This document shows positions 1 to 8,512 of a stretch of 64,000 nt of DNA, in pieces (position 1 is the stretch's first letter; every line of letters begins with the position of its first letter). Both the position numbers and the translations under genes were made by a program. The stretch lies in NCBI GenBank assembly GCA_039030335.1, contig JBCCEJ010000011.1, positions 47,011-111,010 on the forward strand, written 5' to 3'. The notes under the pieces were generated by a model. That model had not been told where the DNA came from. It did not search any database and worked only from the letters and a program-made list of their open reading frames with translations. This stretch comes from JBCCEJ01 sp039030335 (lineage in GTDB: Bacteria > Pseudomonadota > Gammaproteobacteria > HK1).

Positions 1-2
1 TC

Positions 3-614
3 ATCAATCCCTACGGCCTCAACTACGACGAAATCTGCGCGTCCAACCTCGTCAAGATCGACGTCGACGGCAATCTCGTCGAACCTAGCGACTACCCGGT
101 GAACGTGGCTGGCTTCGTGATTCACTCGGCCGTGCACATGGCGAACTCTGCGGTCAACAAGTGCGTCATGCACACGCATACCCGGGCCGGCATGGCGATC
201 TCCGCGATCGAGGAGGGCATTGAGCCCATTTCCATGTTTTCAACCGCGTTCTTCAACCGCGTGGCGTTTCACGAATATGAAGGGCCGAGCCTCGATATCG
301 ATGAACGAGAACGGCTGCTCAAGAGCCTGGGTGAGCATCGCGCGATGATCTTGCGTAACCACGGTTTGTTGGTGGTTGGACGCACGATTCCCGAGACCTT
401 CTTGCGCCTGTATCGCATGGAACGGGCGTGTCAGATCCAGGTGGATGCGGCCGCAGCCGGAACGCTCCGTCGGATCCCGGGGCAGGTTGCAGAACTCTCC
501 GGGCGCGGCATCGATCAGTTTTCCGATCAGCAAAGCGACGCGGGCGTGGGAGCGCTCGAGTTTGCCGCCCTGATGCGAAAACTCGATCGAATCGACAAGA
601 GCTATCGCGATTGA
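3..614 (+). CDS. Class II aldolase/adducin family protein (5' end outside window)
   Basis: The reading frame is open from the first bases of the window, so the N-terminus is missing; the first internal GTG at 99 is not a credible start. About 204 residues are visible. The zinc-site signature of the class II aldolase (AraD/FucA) fold is present: MHTHTRAG supplies two His ligands and LRNHGLLVVG the third. Family members cleave or epimerise sugar phosphates, or act as decarboxylases, using Zn2+; adducin-like members have no assigned reaction. The substrate cannot be read from the sequence. It lies 50 bases upstream of an enoyl-CoA hydratase on the same strand, so the two may be co-transcribed. 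Confidence 0.85.
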   Translation: MNPYGLNYDEICASNLVKIDVDGNLVEPSDYPVNVAGFVIHSAVHMANSAVNKCVMHTHTRAGMAISAIEEGIEPISMFSTAFFNRVAFHEYEGPSLDIDERERLLKSLGEHRAMILRNHGLLVVGRTIPETFLRLYRMERACQIQVDAAAAGTLRRIPGQVAELSGRGIDQFSDQQSDAGVGALEFAALMRKLDRIDKSYRD

Positions 615-664
615 ACCGGCCCCGGCAATTCGGTTGCCGGCCAGATTACTGATACTGAGGATGA

Positions 665-1492
665 ATGATGAGTCGGGTGTTTGAGACAGGCAGTGAATTC
701 CTTGCGGCTGAGGTCAACGACGGCGTTGGCGTCATAACGATGAACCGCCCCGAGCGGAAGAACGCGCTGACGGGTGATATGTTAGACGGCATGGCCGCAG
801 CCCTCGCCGACTTCGAAACTGCCGGCGATGTCCGTTGCGTTGTGCTGACCGGCGCTGGTGGTGCTTTTTGCGCGGGCGGGGATGTCAAGGGTTTCGCTGA
901 AGGCGGCGGTGCCGGGGGTGGCGAAGGGAGTTGGGACGAGGGTGTGCACAAGCAGCGACTGTCGCACCGCGCGACTTCCGGCGCGCTGTACAACATGCCG
1001 AAGCCGACATTGGCCGCGATCGGCGGCGCGGCCGCAGGTGCCGGATTATCGCTGGCGCTCGCATGTGACCTTCGGATAGCGGTCGACGGAGCCGTCATGA
1101 CCACCGCGTTTGCGCGTGTGGGACTGGCTGGCGATTACGGTGGCACCTGGTTCATGACTCAGCTACTGGGTCCTGCCAAGGCCAAGGAGCTCTACTTCCT
1201 GCCCGAGCGCATGGACATGGCGAGCGCCATGACACTCGGCATCGTTAACCGGGTGCTGGCCGCGGATGAGTATGAGAGCGGTTGGCGGGACGTCGCAGCC
1301 CGACTGGCCGACGGCCCCCCGATCGCCTATCGCTACATGAAAGAGAACATCAACCGTGCCACCACGTGCGACCTTGGTACGATTCTGGATCTTGAATCGA
1401 CTCACCATCGCCATACGGGCACGACCGACGATCATCTCGAAGCATCCAAGGCCTTCGTCGAGAAGCGTGAACCGGTTTTCAGCGGCCGGTAG
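665..1492 (+). CDS. Enoyl-CoA hydratase/isomerase family protein
   Basis: A 275-residue crotonase-superfamily protein of normal length. The oxyanion-hole segments are visible: AGGAFCAGGDVKGF near residue 65 and the second backbone NH region in the GGAAAGAGLSLALACDLRIAV stretch near residue 125. It probably hydrates or isomerises an acyl-CoA thioester in the cytosol. The subfamily cannot be fixed: a glycine-rich insertion around residues 78-85 sits just after the first oxyanion loop, and the usual hydratase Glu pair is not obvious (ARVGLAGDYGGTW instead). Two adjacent ATGs (665 and 668) are possible starts. It follows the aldolase-like gene on the same strand. Confidence 0.88.
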   Translation: MMSRVFETGSEFLAAEVNDGVGVITMNRPERKNALTGDMLDGMAAALADFETAGDVRCVVLTGAGGAFCAGGDVKGFAEGGGAGGGEGSWDEGVHKQRLSHRATSGALYNMPKPTLAAIGGAAAGAGLSLALACDLRIAVDGAVMTTAFARVGLAGDYGGTWFMTQLLGPAKAKELYFLPERMDMASAMTLGIVNRVLAADEYESGWRDVAARLADGPPIAYRYMKENINRATTCDLGTILDLESTHHRHTGTTDDHLEASKAFVEKREPVFSGR

Positions 1493-1647
1493 CGGGCCGG
1501 CGCGCGGCTCGTTCCTGTGACGACGTGGGGCATTGAGGACGGCAGAGACAGGACTTCTGTCTCGTCGGGGTCCAGACGGCCACGAGATCCGTTCGCATCA
1601 TCCTGCGTGTCAGCGGTGAGGATGGTGCTGAGTCGCCGGGGGCCGGA

Positions 1648-2262
1648 ATGAATCTGGACAAACTCCAGGATGCGCAGGCCAGCTTTCTGGCCCGCTATCC
1701 GGACGGGTTTGCCGATGCATCGATGCAGGCGGTGCGCAGCAAACACAACGTCGACAAACTGGTGCAGTTCACCCAGGCGGCATTGACGCGCGAGCAGTGC
1801 CAGAGGCCGCAGTACGTCGCGGATACCCTGGTGACGATCATCAGCCGTTCGTCGATGGTTTCGAGGTTCGAAAAGCCGCCGTTCAAGCGCTTTGTCGACG
1901 GTCTGGATTCCGACGGCAAGGAACTGCTCGCGAGGGCCCTGGAGCATCGCCTGTACGATCGTAAGGGCGCCGGGTTTGAGAGCTTCGTAGATATGCTGAA
2001 ACCACACAAGCTCGCCAAGTGGGCGGTCGTCTCCGCGGTGCCGTTCTACTTTGCACCGCGGCGCGAAGTATTCGTCAAACCAACTACCGTCAAGCGCATC
2101 ATCAAAGCCCTGGAAGTGCCAGATCTCCAGTATCACGCGACGCCTAGCTGGGCCTTCTACCGCGGCTATCAGGCGCTGATGCGCGACGTAAAAAAGGAAG
2201 TGAGCCCTTCGCTCGCGCCGAATTACGCCGCTCTCAGCGGATTCCTGATGATGACGCTCTGA
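1648..2262 (+). CDS. Conserved-looking hypothetical protein
   Basis: A 204-residue protein I do not recognise. It is soluble-looking, mixed charge and probably mostly helical, with no signal peptide, membrane segment or catalytic motif. It starts MNLDKLQDAQASFLARYPDGF and ends in a hydrophobic segment. Codon use and composition match its neighbours, and the frame is more protein-like than the opposite-strand frame over the same stretch. It stands 155 bases after the enoyl-CoA hydratase and converges with the LLM oxidoreductase on the other strand. No function is proposed. Confidence 0.75.
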   Translation: MNLDKLQDAQASFLARYPDGFADASMQAVRSKHNVDKLVQFTQAALTREQCQRPQYVADTLVTIISRSSMVSRFEKPPFKRFVDGLDSDGKELLARALEHRLYDRKGAGFESFVDMLKPHKLAKWAVVSAVPFYFAPRREVFVKPTTVKRIIKALEVPDLQYHATPSWAFYRGYQALMRDVKKEVSPSLAPNYAALSGFLMMTL

Positions 2263-2342
2263 GTTCGGACGCGCCGGACGCGCTGCCGGCGGTATCGCCG
2301 GCGCGGCGCAGACTCAGCGTTCGGAGCGGCGTTGGGTCGTCG

Positions 2343-3365
2343 CTAAGCGGCCTGCTTGAACGACTGTACGAACTGGTGCCACTCGGCGTCATCGGCATCC
2401 GCCGCCAACGGAAAGTAGAGCGATACCCGATCGAGCACACCTTCGTAGCGCTGACGTAACTTCACCGGCAGTTCCGTCGGCGCCGCCACGACGGCAACTT
2501 CCTCCACCAGGCGGTCGGGTACGAGTTTCTGCATGGCGTCGAAGTCGCCTTTTCGCATCAGAGCACTCAGCTCTTTGCCAAGCCCGTCCAAGCCGTGATA
2601 TTCGAGCAGGACCCGGTAGTTCGGTGTCGATGCATAGAACGATATCTGCCGCCTTATCTCCTGCTCCATCGCATCGGTTTCGGCCTGATCGCGTCCCGTG
2701 ATCGCGAAGACGGGCGCATAGAGCGTAAGGTCATCCACGGTGCGGCTACCGAGACTCGCGCCTTCATTGATCGCCGGGCGCAGGATGTCATTCAGGTAAC
2801 CGATGGAATGCATCGGGTGAACGTGAAATCCATCGGCTACCTCCCCACCGGCTTTGCACATACGCGGGTTCACGCCGGCCAGATAGATGGGAATATCCGG
2901 GTGCTCGATGGGGCCGGGATTGAAGAAGGGATTGATCAGATGGAAGCGGTAGAACTCGCCGTTGTAGTCAGGCTTGGAGTCGTTTTGGAACGTGTCCCAA
3001 ATTGCCCGTATGCACCTGATATAGTCAGTGATGCGTGCGGCCGGACGGTCGAACGGCATAGAGAAGCGGCGCTCCACATGAGCGCGCACCTGCGTACCGA
3101 TGCCGAGATGAAAGCGCCCGTGGCTGGCCGCCTGCAGGTCCCACGCTACCTGAGCCATCGCGAATGGGCTCCGCGCGAAGCCGACTGCGATGTTGGTGCC
3201 GATATTCAGGCGTTCGGTCGTGGATGCCGCCATCGCCAACGGCAGGAAGGGATCGTGTGCTGCTTCGAAGGTCCATGCGCAGTCGAAACCCATACGCTCA
3301 AAGCGCGCCGCTTCGTCGCCGATACGGTCCAGCGACAGGTTAGTAGCCTGCGTGTCGATGTACAT
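2343..3365 (-). CDS. LLM class (luciferase-like) flavin-dependent oxidoreductase
   Basis: About 340 residues with the luciferase-like monooxygenase TIM-barrel signature: early FDCAWTFEAAHDPFLPLAMAA, then TERLNIGTNIAVGFARSPFAMAQVAWDLQAASHGRFHLGIGTQ, the usual flavin/F420-binding core. It resembles the F420-dependent subgroup more than true luciferases. The substrate is unknown. I take the start at 3365 (MYIDTQ) rather than the longer open frame to 3656 because an AGGAG ribosome-binding site sits 6-7 bases upstream and the family homology begins there. It is transcribed away from the tRNA-Gln and converges with the hypothetical gene ending at 2262. Confidence 0.88.
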   Translation of the reverse strand: MYIDTQATNLSLDRIGDEAARFERMGFDCAWTFEAAHDPFLPLAMAASTTERLNIGTNIAVGFARSPFAMAQVAWDLQAASHGRFHLGIGTQVRAHVERRFSMPFDRPAARITDYIRCIRAIWDTFQNDSKPDYNGEFYRFHLINPFFNPGPIEHPDIPIYLAGVNPRMCKAGGEVADGFHVHPMHSIGYLNDILRPAINEGASLGSRTVDDLTLYAPVFAITGRDQAETDAMEQEIRRQISFYASTPNYRVLLEYHGLDGLGKELSALMRKGDFDAMQKLVPDRLVEEVAVVAAPTELPVKLRQRYEGVLDRVSLYFPLAADADDAEWHQFVQSFKQAA

Positions 3366-3654
3366 GAAAGTCTCCTGAATCTTGGCGTGTAGGGTCCGCG
3401 CGGCGGTGGGATAGCAGCGGGTGGGGATCCATGTTCGAGGGCGAAGGCTGTCACAAAACGGATAGTGGATGCCACATCCGCGGGAGTAGCGTGAGCATCG
3501 GTGGGTCAGGTAACCGTTCGGCGGCGCCTCATGTTCACAACTATTCGACGGCGTTTGTCGCCACGCAGCCACAGCGCGGCCCGAGCGGACGCGTGTTGCG
3601 TCTTCGCTGTCCGGGATCGCGGCGCTTTTGCCTGGTAAACAGAATTTCGGCAAC

Positions 3655-3680
3655 AAAAAAAGCCTCGCGGTTGCGAGGCT
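3655..3680 (-). terminator. Rho-independent terminator of tRNA-Gln
   Basis: Perfect 8-bp stem (AGCCTCGC at 3661-3668 with its complement at 3673-3680), a GGTT loop, then on the minus strand a run of seven T. It lies 9 bases past the tRNA 3' end in the right orientation. Confidence 0.9.
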
Positions 3681-3689
3681 TTCGGGTGT

Positions 3690-3763
3690 TGGCTGGGGGA
3701 CTAGGATTCGAACCTAGACTGGCGGAGTCAGAGTCCGCTGTCCTGCCATTAGACGATCCCCCA
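3690..3763 (-). tRNA. tRNA-Gln (anticodon CTG)
   Basis: Read on the minus strand this 74-base segment folds into a complete cloverleaf. The 7-bp acceptor stem is TGGGGGA paired with TCCCCCA, the T-arm is CTAGG-TTCGAAT-CCTAG, and the anticodon stem GCGGA/TCCGC carries the loop CTCTGAC, giving anticodon CTG (decodes CAG, glutamine). The discriminator is G and the CCA end is encoded. The T1-A72 pair at the acceptor end is typical of bacterial tRNA-Gln. A terminator follows directly. Confidence 0.97.
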
Positions 3764-3840
3764 CTTAGAGATGCGCCAAGGCGCTCGGTAGAGCGTACCC
3801 GGTCCTGAGCGGCAGTGCACGTTGGCGCTGCCAGGCGCCG

Positions 3841-4230
3841 TCAGCGTTTCGAGTACTGTGGGCGTTTACGCGCTTTGTGCAGCCCGATCTTCTTGCGCTC
3901 GACCTCGCGAGCGTCGCGGGTGACGAACCCGGCGCGCCGTAAGGGGCTTCTCAGCGTTTCGTCATACTCCATGAGTGCGCGCGCTATCCCATGGCGAATG
4001 GCGCCGGCCTGGCCGGTGCCGCCACCGCCCTTGACGGTAACCGTCACATCGAACTGGTCGCGCATCTGCACGGTTTCCAGAGGCTGGCAGACGACCATAC
4101 GTGCCGTCTCGCGGCCGAAGTATTCGTCCAGCGTGCGTCCGTTAACCAGAATTCGACCGTTTCCGCGCCGCAGGAATACGCGCGCGGTGGAGGTTTTACG
4201 TCGGCCAGTGCCGTAGTTCGTATCGGGCAT
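3841..4230 (-). CDS. rpsI: 30S ribosomal protein S9
   Basis: 129 residues, the family's usual length. It shows the standard N-terminal segment (GTGRRKTSTARVFLRRGNG), the VKGGGGTGQAGAIRHGIARAL core and the conserved basic C-terminal tail ending KRPQYSKR, which reaches the P-site tRNA in the small subunit. It follows rplM on the minus strand as in most bacteria, though about 120 bases separate them, much more than the usual few. No strong Shine-Dalgarno is visible before the ATG at 4230. Confidence 0.98.
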   Translation of the reverse strand: MPDTNYGTGRRKTSTARVFLRRGNGRILVNGRTLDEYFGRETARMVVCQPLETVQMRDQFDVTVTVKGGGGTGQAGAIRHGIARALMEYDETLRSPLRRAGFVTRDAREVERKKIGLHKARKRPQYSKR

Positions 4231-4350
4231 TGCTTTCTACGTTTTTGGTTGGTCAGGACTGTGACGTCGTTCTCGTGTCGCCTGCGTTTGCAGTCGACAA
4301 CGCCAGCCTCGTGAATTTCATCCAATCACGCCGGAGGTGTAGCGCGCTCG

Positions 4351-4782
4351 CTATGCCAACTCCAGCGGCTGCGGCTGCTGTGCCGCGTGTCCGTGTTCCG
4401 GGCCTGCGTAAACGCGCAGTTTGCGAAACATATCTCGACCGAGCGGGCCTTTGGGCAACATGCCCCGCACGGCCGTCTCAATGATGCGATGCGGTGCGGA
4501 GGCGCGCACTTTGTCGAGCGAAACGGACTTTATACCGCCCGGGTAGCCCGAGTGGTGGTGGTACATCTTGTCGGTTTCCTTGCGGCCAGTGACGCGCACC
4601 TTTTCGGCATTGACGACGATGATGTAGTCGCCCGTGTCGACGTGCGGCGTGAATACCGGCTTGTGCTTCCCACGCAGGCGAGTCGCAATCTCCGACGCGA
4701 GCCGGCCCAGCGCTTTGCCCTCGGCGTCCACGACGTACCACTGCCGCTCAACGGTTTCCGGTTTGGCGGAGTAGGTCTTCAT
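4351..4782 (-). CDS. rplM: 50S ribosomal protein L13
   Basis: About 143 residues. The N-terminus MKTYSAKPETVERQWYVVDA and motifs GRLASEIATRLRGKHKP, YHHHSGYPGG and AVRGMLPKGPLGRDMFRKLRVYAG are diagnostic of L13, an early-assembly protein of the large subunit. The open frame extends 11 codons upstream to 4815, but family homology begins at MKTYSAK, so I place the start at 4782. The gene leads the rplM-rpsI pair. Confidence 0.98.
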   Translation of the reverse strand: MKTYSAKPETVERQWYVVDAEGKALGRLASEIATRLRGKHKPVFTPHVDTGDYIIVVNAEKVRVTGRKETDKMYHHHSGYPGGIKSVSLDKVRASAPHRIIETAVRGMLPKGPLGRDMFRKLRVYAGPEHGHAAQQPQPLELA

Positions 4783-4856
4783 GTGCGTACGCGTGCCCCA
4801 AAAGTGTTCATGCAAGAGCGGGAATGTTACTCGCGGTGAGTAAACAGGTCAACGGA

Positions 4857-5342
4857 TCAGAGGGGAGCCTCGGCCTGCACGGCAGCCAGGTCTGCTGCAC
4901 TGACCTTGAATGCGCGCGCGAAGCCACCTACGTACTGTCCGTTTGCGACTCGCACGTTGACCAGCCGGAAGTCGCCGAAGTCGAACCGCGGCTCCGCGTC
5001 CGGCAAGCGTCTGAGGTAGTGAGCGCGCGCTTGCTCGAACTCCGTGGTGCCTGGTTCCAGCACGCTGGCGGTGCCGGTTAGCGCAACTCTCGCCAGGGTC
5101 TGCGGGTCGGCGCGGCCGTCGTCGGGTTCACTCATACTGATGGAGCAGGCTGGGCGGTCCAGCAGGTTGCGGGTGTGCTTCGCGAGTAGCGACAGGTGCA
5201 TCAGCAGCTCGGGCTGCCCCGCTACGCCAGCGATGGCAACCTGTGAAACGAGCGGGGTGTGGTCTTTGTTGCTGGTCGCGAGTGCGACCCAGCGTTGCGT
5301 CGCGATGATTGTGCCAAGTGTTTCGAGCGCCTCCTGGTCCAT
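4857..5342 (-). CDS. Pyridoxamine 5'-phosphate oxidase-fold (HugZ-like) protein
   Basis: 161 residues with the split-barrel flavin/haem-binding fold seen in HugZ-type and general-stress FMN-binding proteins: an N-terminal RWVALATSNKDHTPLVSQVAIAG strand pair, then a KHTRNLLDRPACSISM segment and a C-terminal YLRRLPDAEPRFDFGDFRLVNVRVANGQYVGGFARA segment. The last part closely resembles the family's C-terminal haem/flavin region. It may bind FMN or degrade haem; the sequence does not decide. It is immediately downstream of coq7 (3 bases apart), so probably co-transcribed. Confidence 0.85.
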   Translation of the reverse strand: MDQEALETLGTIIATQRWVALATSNKDHTPLVSQVAIAGVAGQPELLMHLSLLAKHTRNLLDRPACSISMSEPDDGRADPQTLARVALTGTASVLEPGTTEFEQARAHYLRRLPDAEPRFDFGDFRLVNVRVANGQYVGGFARAFKVSAADLAAVQAEAPL

Positions 5343-5345
5343 CTC

Positions 5346-5984
5346 TCAGATCCACCTCGCGCCCGTGGTCATGAACTTGGAAGTCAGCTGCATGAGCTGC
5401 CGTACGGGCAGAGGCAGCGGTCTGCCACCTTGCGACTCGGCGTTGCTCGCGTGGCGCAGTTCGTCATCCAGCATCGTCGTCAGAATGGCTCGTGACCGGT
5501 GGTCTTGGGCCGGCAGTCTGGCCAGGTGACGTTGGAGATGAGCGCCGACCTGATATTCGGTTTCCGCGACGAAACCGAGGCTCCACGGATCCCCGGCCCG
5601 GCCGGCTGCCGCGCCGATCGCGAACGATCCGAGGTACCAAAGCGGCCCGAGGCGGCTCACGTCACCCCCCAACTCATCGAGACGTTCGATACACCAGGCC
5701 AGATGGTCGATTTCTTCCTCGGCTGCTTCGTTGAGGGCGTCGGTTACTTCCGGTGCGCGCGCTCCCATGGCCTGCCCTGAGTAAAGCGCCTGGGCCGCGA
5801 CCTCGCCGGCGTGGTTTACACGCATCAGCCGAATCGCCTCGAGGCGCTCACCTTCATCCAACTCACCGTGGGGTTCCGTCGCGGCCGGGTAGCTCCGGCC
5901 CGCCACGGGTTTGACGCCGGCGCTGGTCCTGAGTGCCTGGTCTACGCCGCCGAGCACCTTGTCCAGAAAATTCATTCTTCGCAT
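5346..5984 (-). CDS. coq7: Demethoxyubiquinone hydroxylase (Coq7/UbiF-type di-iron monooxygenase)
   Basis: 212 residues. Catalyses the C6 hydroxylation step late in ubiquinone synthesis at the inner membrane. The carboxylate-bridged di-iron ligands are all visible: an E in the first RVNHAGEVAAQALYSGQAM helix, EEEIDHLAW (E-x-x-H), an E in the FVAETEYQVGAH helix and DDELRHA (E-x-x-H). Length and motifs match bacterial Coq7, which replaces the flavin-dependent UbiF in many gammaproteobacteria. MNFLDK at 5975 is an alternative start. Its neighbour downstream is the PNPOx-fold protein. Confidence 0.95.
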   Translation of the reverse strand: MRRMNFLDKVLGGVDQALRTSAGVKPVAGRSYPAATEPHGELDEGERLEAIRLMRVNHAGEVAAQALYSGQAMGARAPEVTDALNEAAEEEIDHLAWCIERLDELGGDVSRLGPLWYLGSFAIGAAAGRAGDPWSLGFVAETEYQVGAHLQRHLARLPAQDHRSRAILTTMLDDELRHASNAESQGGRPLPLPVRQLMQLTSKFMTTGARWI

Positions 5985-6094
5985 CGTGTGTTCCGAGCTG
6001 AACCCCAGGTGGCGCCGTCCGGTGCGGCCGGGCCAGGGATAGAAATAGGTCTTCTTCCAGCACGAATCAATGCAGGTGCTTCCGCGTTCTATGG

Positions 6095-7000
6095 CTATTG
6101 GCGCGCCGGCCCGGCTGAGCTTTCCGATCGGGCGTTGTGCACAGCCTTTCCGGGTGTCGCCGCCAGGGCGAGCTCATCGCGCGCGAGATGTTCCGTCACG
6201 AACTCTCGCAGAGCCTGGATGTAGGCCGGGCCGGTCTCCGCAAAGCCGCTATTGTGACCACCGCGCATCTCGAAGAACCGCTTTGGCTGGGGCGCAGCGT
6301 CGTACAGCGCCCGGCCATGGTGGAACGGGATCAGACGGTCTTCATTGCTATGCATGATCATCAGCGGCACGGTCAGCTCGCGAACCCGCGCGAGGCTCGA
6401 ATATTGAATCCGGCTCATGAGGCGCACCGGAAGCCAGGGATATTGTTCCGCACCAATGTCTGGCAGTGACGTAAAGGTCGACTCGATGATGACCGCGCCT
6501 GGCGTCACCGCATCCAGGACCGATAAGGCCACCGCGCCGCCGAGCGAACGGCCGTGGAGCACGATGGCGTCAGCGCCTATTCCGCGCTCACCGGTCAGAA
6601 ACTTGAATGCTGCCAGGGCGTCTTCACGGGTCTCAGCTTCTCCGGGCTTACCCCCGCTCAGTCCGTAGCCACGGTAATCGATGATGAGGCAGTTCAATCC
6701 CAGCGTGTGCCAGTGGTAAATCGTCTCCATCCGGTGAGAGATGTTGCCGGCATTGCCATGCAGGAACAGCACAGTGCGATTGGTCGGCGCAGCCGCGGGG
6801 ATGTACCAGCCATGAATCCGGTCACCGTCGGCCGTATCCAGCCACACGTCCTCGAAGGTGTAGCCGGCATCGGCCGGTGTGCTGACCAGGTCTGCGGCCG
6901 GGAAATAGAGCAAGCGGTCCTGGAACAATGTCACGAGGGCAACGATCGCGGCGTATCCGACGACCAGCAGTCCGATGAATCCGAGCAAGGCGCTACGCAA
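6095..7000 (-). CDS. Membrane-anchored alpha/beta hydrolase (ABHD13/Bem46-like)
   Basis: 301 residues. Residues 1-25 form one hydrophobic helix that would anchor the protein, with the hydrolase domain following. The alpha/beta-hydrolase features are clear: oxyanion motif LFLHGNAGN, the DYRGYGLSGG loop, nucleophile elbow HGRSLGGAVAL (Ser of the triad), the Asp candidate in HSNEDRLIPFHHG and the final His in RGGHNSGF. Family members hydrolyse esters or acyl groups but most lack a defined substrate. It is next to coq7 but on its own transcript judging by the 111-base gap. Confidence 0.9.
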   Translation of the reverse strand: MRSALLGFIGLLVVGYAAIVALVTLFQDRLLYFPAADLVSTPADAGYTFEDVWLDTADGDRIHGWYIPAAAPTNRTVLFLHGNAGNISHRMETIYHWHTLGLNCLIIDYRGYGLSGGKPGEAETREDALAAFKFLTGERGIGADAIVLHGRSLGGAVALSVLDAVTPGAVIIESTFTSLPDIGAEQYPWLPVRLMSRIQYSSLARVRELTVPLMIMHSNEDRLIPFHHGRALYDAAPQPKRFFEMRGGHNSGFAETGPAYIQALREFVTEHLARDELALAATPGKAVHNARSESSAGPARQ

Positions 7001-7196
7001 GGTCCGGGATCTCCTGCATTATTGGCCGCAGTGTCGCAGGCTCAGCTCCTGCTTAGACCCCGAGAATGCCGCACGGTTTGCCGCGTACGGACACCGTAGT
7101 GCGGTTCGCGCGCGTGCGCACACGGCGCCACGGCAGGCTGACCGCCCGGCGCCCGAGTACGCGTCGAGGCTTGTATGAGCAACGAGGTGTGCACCG

Positions 7197-7667
7197 ATGG
7201 CTCTGGAGATCGAACGCAAGTTCCTGTTGGTTGATGATAGCTGGCGCGCCGGTTCGGACGGTGGCACAGCTATCTCACAAGGGTACCTCGCCAATCGTCC
7301 GGATTGTTCGGTTCGGGTGCGGGTCAAGGGAACGGCTGCCTGGCTGACGGTGAAGGGCGGCACCGAGGGCATCGCGCGGACGGAGTTCGAATACCCGGTG
7401 CCGTTGGAGGATGCGCAGGCCATGCTGGCTGGACTCGCCGAGCGACCCTTTATCGAAAAAGTCCGCCACGAAGTGTCGTTTGCCGGCAACGTCTGGGAAA
7501 TCGATGAGTTCGGCGGCGACAATGCGGGTCTGACCGTTGCGGAAATTGAGCTGACCGACGCCGGTCAGCAGTTCGCGCGACCGCCTTGGTTGGGCAAGGA
7601 GGTCTCCGATGATCCCAGGTATCTGAATGCAGCCCTCGTGCGTCACCCGTTCTCAAATTGGAAGTGA
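7197..7667 (+). CDS. CYTH domain protein (inorganic triphosphatase-like)
   Basis: 156 residues with the CYTH/triphosphate-tunnel signature: the N-terminal ExExK motif in EIERKFL, then alternating basic/acidic strands (VRVRVKGTAAWLTVKGG, TEFEYPVP, WEIDEFGGDNAGLTVAEIEL). Such proteins use a beta-barrel tunnel and Mg2+ to hydrolyse inorganic triphosphate or related compounds in the cytosol. It lacks the CHAD domain that some relatives carry. It sits 3 bases before the DUF1992 gene, so the two probably form an operon. Confidence 0.92.
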   Translation: MALEIERKFLLVDDSWRAGSDGGTAISQGYLANRPDCSVRVRVKGTAAWLTVKGGTEGIARTEFEYPVPLEDAQAMLAGLAERPFIEKVRHEVSFAGNVWEIDEFGGDNAGLTVAEIELTDAGQQFARPPWLGKEVSDDPRYLNAALVRHPFSNWK

Positions 7668-7670
7668 CAG

Positions 7671-8069
7671 ATGCTCGACTTCGACCGGGTCGCGGAGCGC
7701 AAGATTATCGAAGCCATGGAGAACGGTGAATTCGATGACCTGCCCGGCGCTGGTGAGCCGCTGACCCTGGATGACGATTCGATGGTGCCGGAAGAACTCC
7801 GGGCCGCCTATCGCATTCTCAAAAACGCCGGCCTGGCGCCGCCCGAGGTCAGGGCGCGCGCGGATCTGGTGCAGGCGATCGAAGCCGAGTGCACGGCGGC
7901 TGACGCTGCCGGCCGCCGAGTTGCCGTCAGGCGCCTGGCGCTACTGTCGATGCAACTGGAGCGCTCTGGCGTGCGGCTGACCGAGGTAGATCGTTACCGT
8001 GAGCAGATTCTGACCAAGCTTCAGTCGGGAGATGAGTCGCCGGAACCGCCCGGGGTGCGCGGAGAGTAG
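7671..8069 (+). CDS. DUF1992 protein (DnaJ homologue subfamily C member 28-like domain)
   Basis: 132 residues. The N-terminal signature AERKIIEAMENGEFDDLPGAGEPLTLDDD with PEELRAAYRILKNAGLAPPEV is diagnostic of the DUF1992 family (the conserved domain of DNAJC28, YhdN in E. coli-type genomes). No J domain is present and no biochemical role is established. It begins 3 bases after the CYTH gene. Its last 49 bases overlap, on the opposite strand, the end of the DUF1820 gene. Confidence 0.9.
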   Translation: MLDFDRVAERKIIEAMENGEFDDLPGAGEPLTLDDDSMVPEELRAAYRILKNAGLAPPEVRARADLVQAIEAECTAADAAGRRVAVRRLALLSMQLERSGVRLTEVDRYREQILTKLQSGDESPEPPGVRGE

Positions 8070-8380
8070 ACCGTCTGCGGAAACGGCGTCACGTTGCTGC
8101 CATCGTCGCTCGCGACGATCTTGTTTACCCCTTCCTTGTCGACCTCATCCATCCGAATGACTGCATGCATTGGGATGTAGGTCCGCTTGACTCCTTCGAA
8201 TTCGGCCTTAAGTCGTTCTTCGGACGGGTCGACCAGCAACGTGCTGCGCTCGCCGAAGATGATATCGGCGACTTCTACGAAGCCGTACAGCTCACCCTGG
8301 GCAATCTCACCAGCGTACAGTTCGTAGACCTTGCCCTGGTTGTGGAATACAACCTTGTAGATGCGCTTTCGTTTGGTCAT
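8021..8380 (-). CDS. DUF1820 family protein
   Basis: 119 residues beginning MTKRKRIYKVVFHNQGKVYELYAGEI, followed by LYGFVEVADIIFGERSTLLVDPSEERLKAEFEGVKRTYIPMHAVIRMDEV, which is the conserved core of the DUF1820 family of gammaproteobacterial small proteins. The function is unknown; it looks soluble and cytosolic. The C-terminal extension, rich in Pro/Gly/Ser, lies in the 49-base overlap with the convergent DUF1992 gene and may be poorly constrained. Confidence 0.9.
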   Translation of the reverse strand: MTKRKRIYKVVFHNQGKVYELYAGEIAQGELYGFVEVADIIFGERSTLLVDPSEERLKAEFEGVKRTYIPMHAVIRMDEVDKEGVNKIVASDDGSNVTPFPQTVYSPRTPGGSGDSSPD

Positions 8381-8512
8381 CGTAAGTTGGAACCCGGATC
8401 GCAGCGGGAACGGGAGCGGAACCCCTGGCGAAGGCGCGCAAGTATACGCCAGTGGGTACCGGTCGGCACACGGAGCCTTGAGACGAGAGTCACCGAGCGT
8501 ACGGGACGGCTA

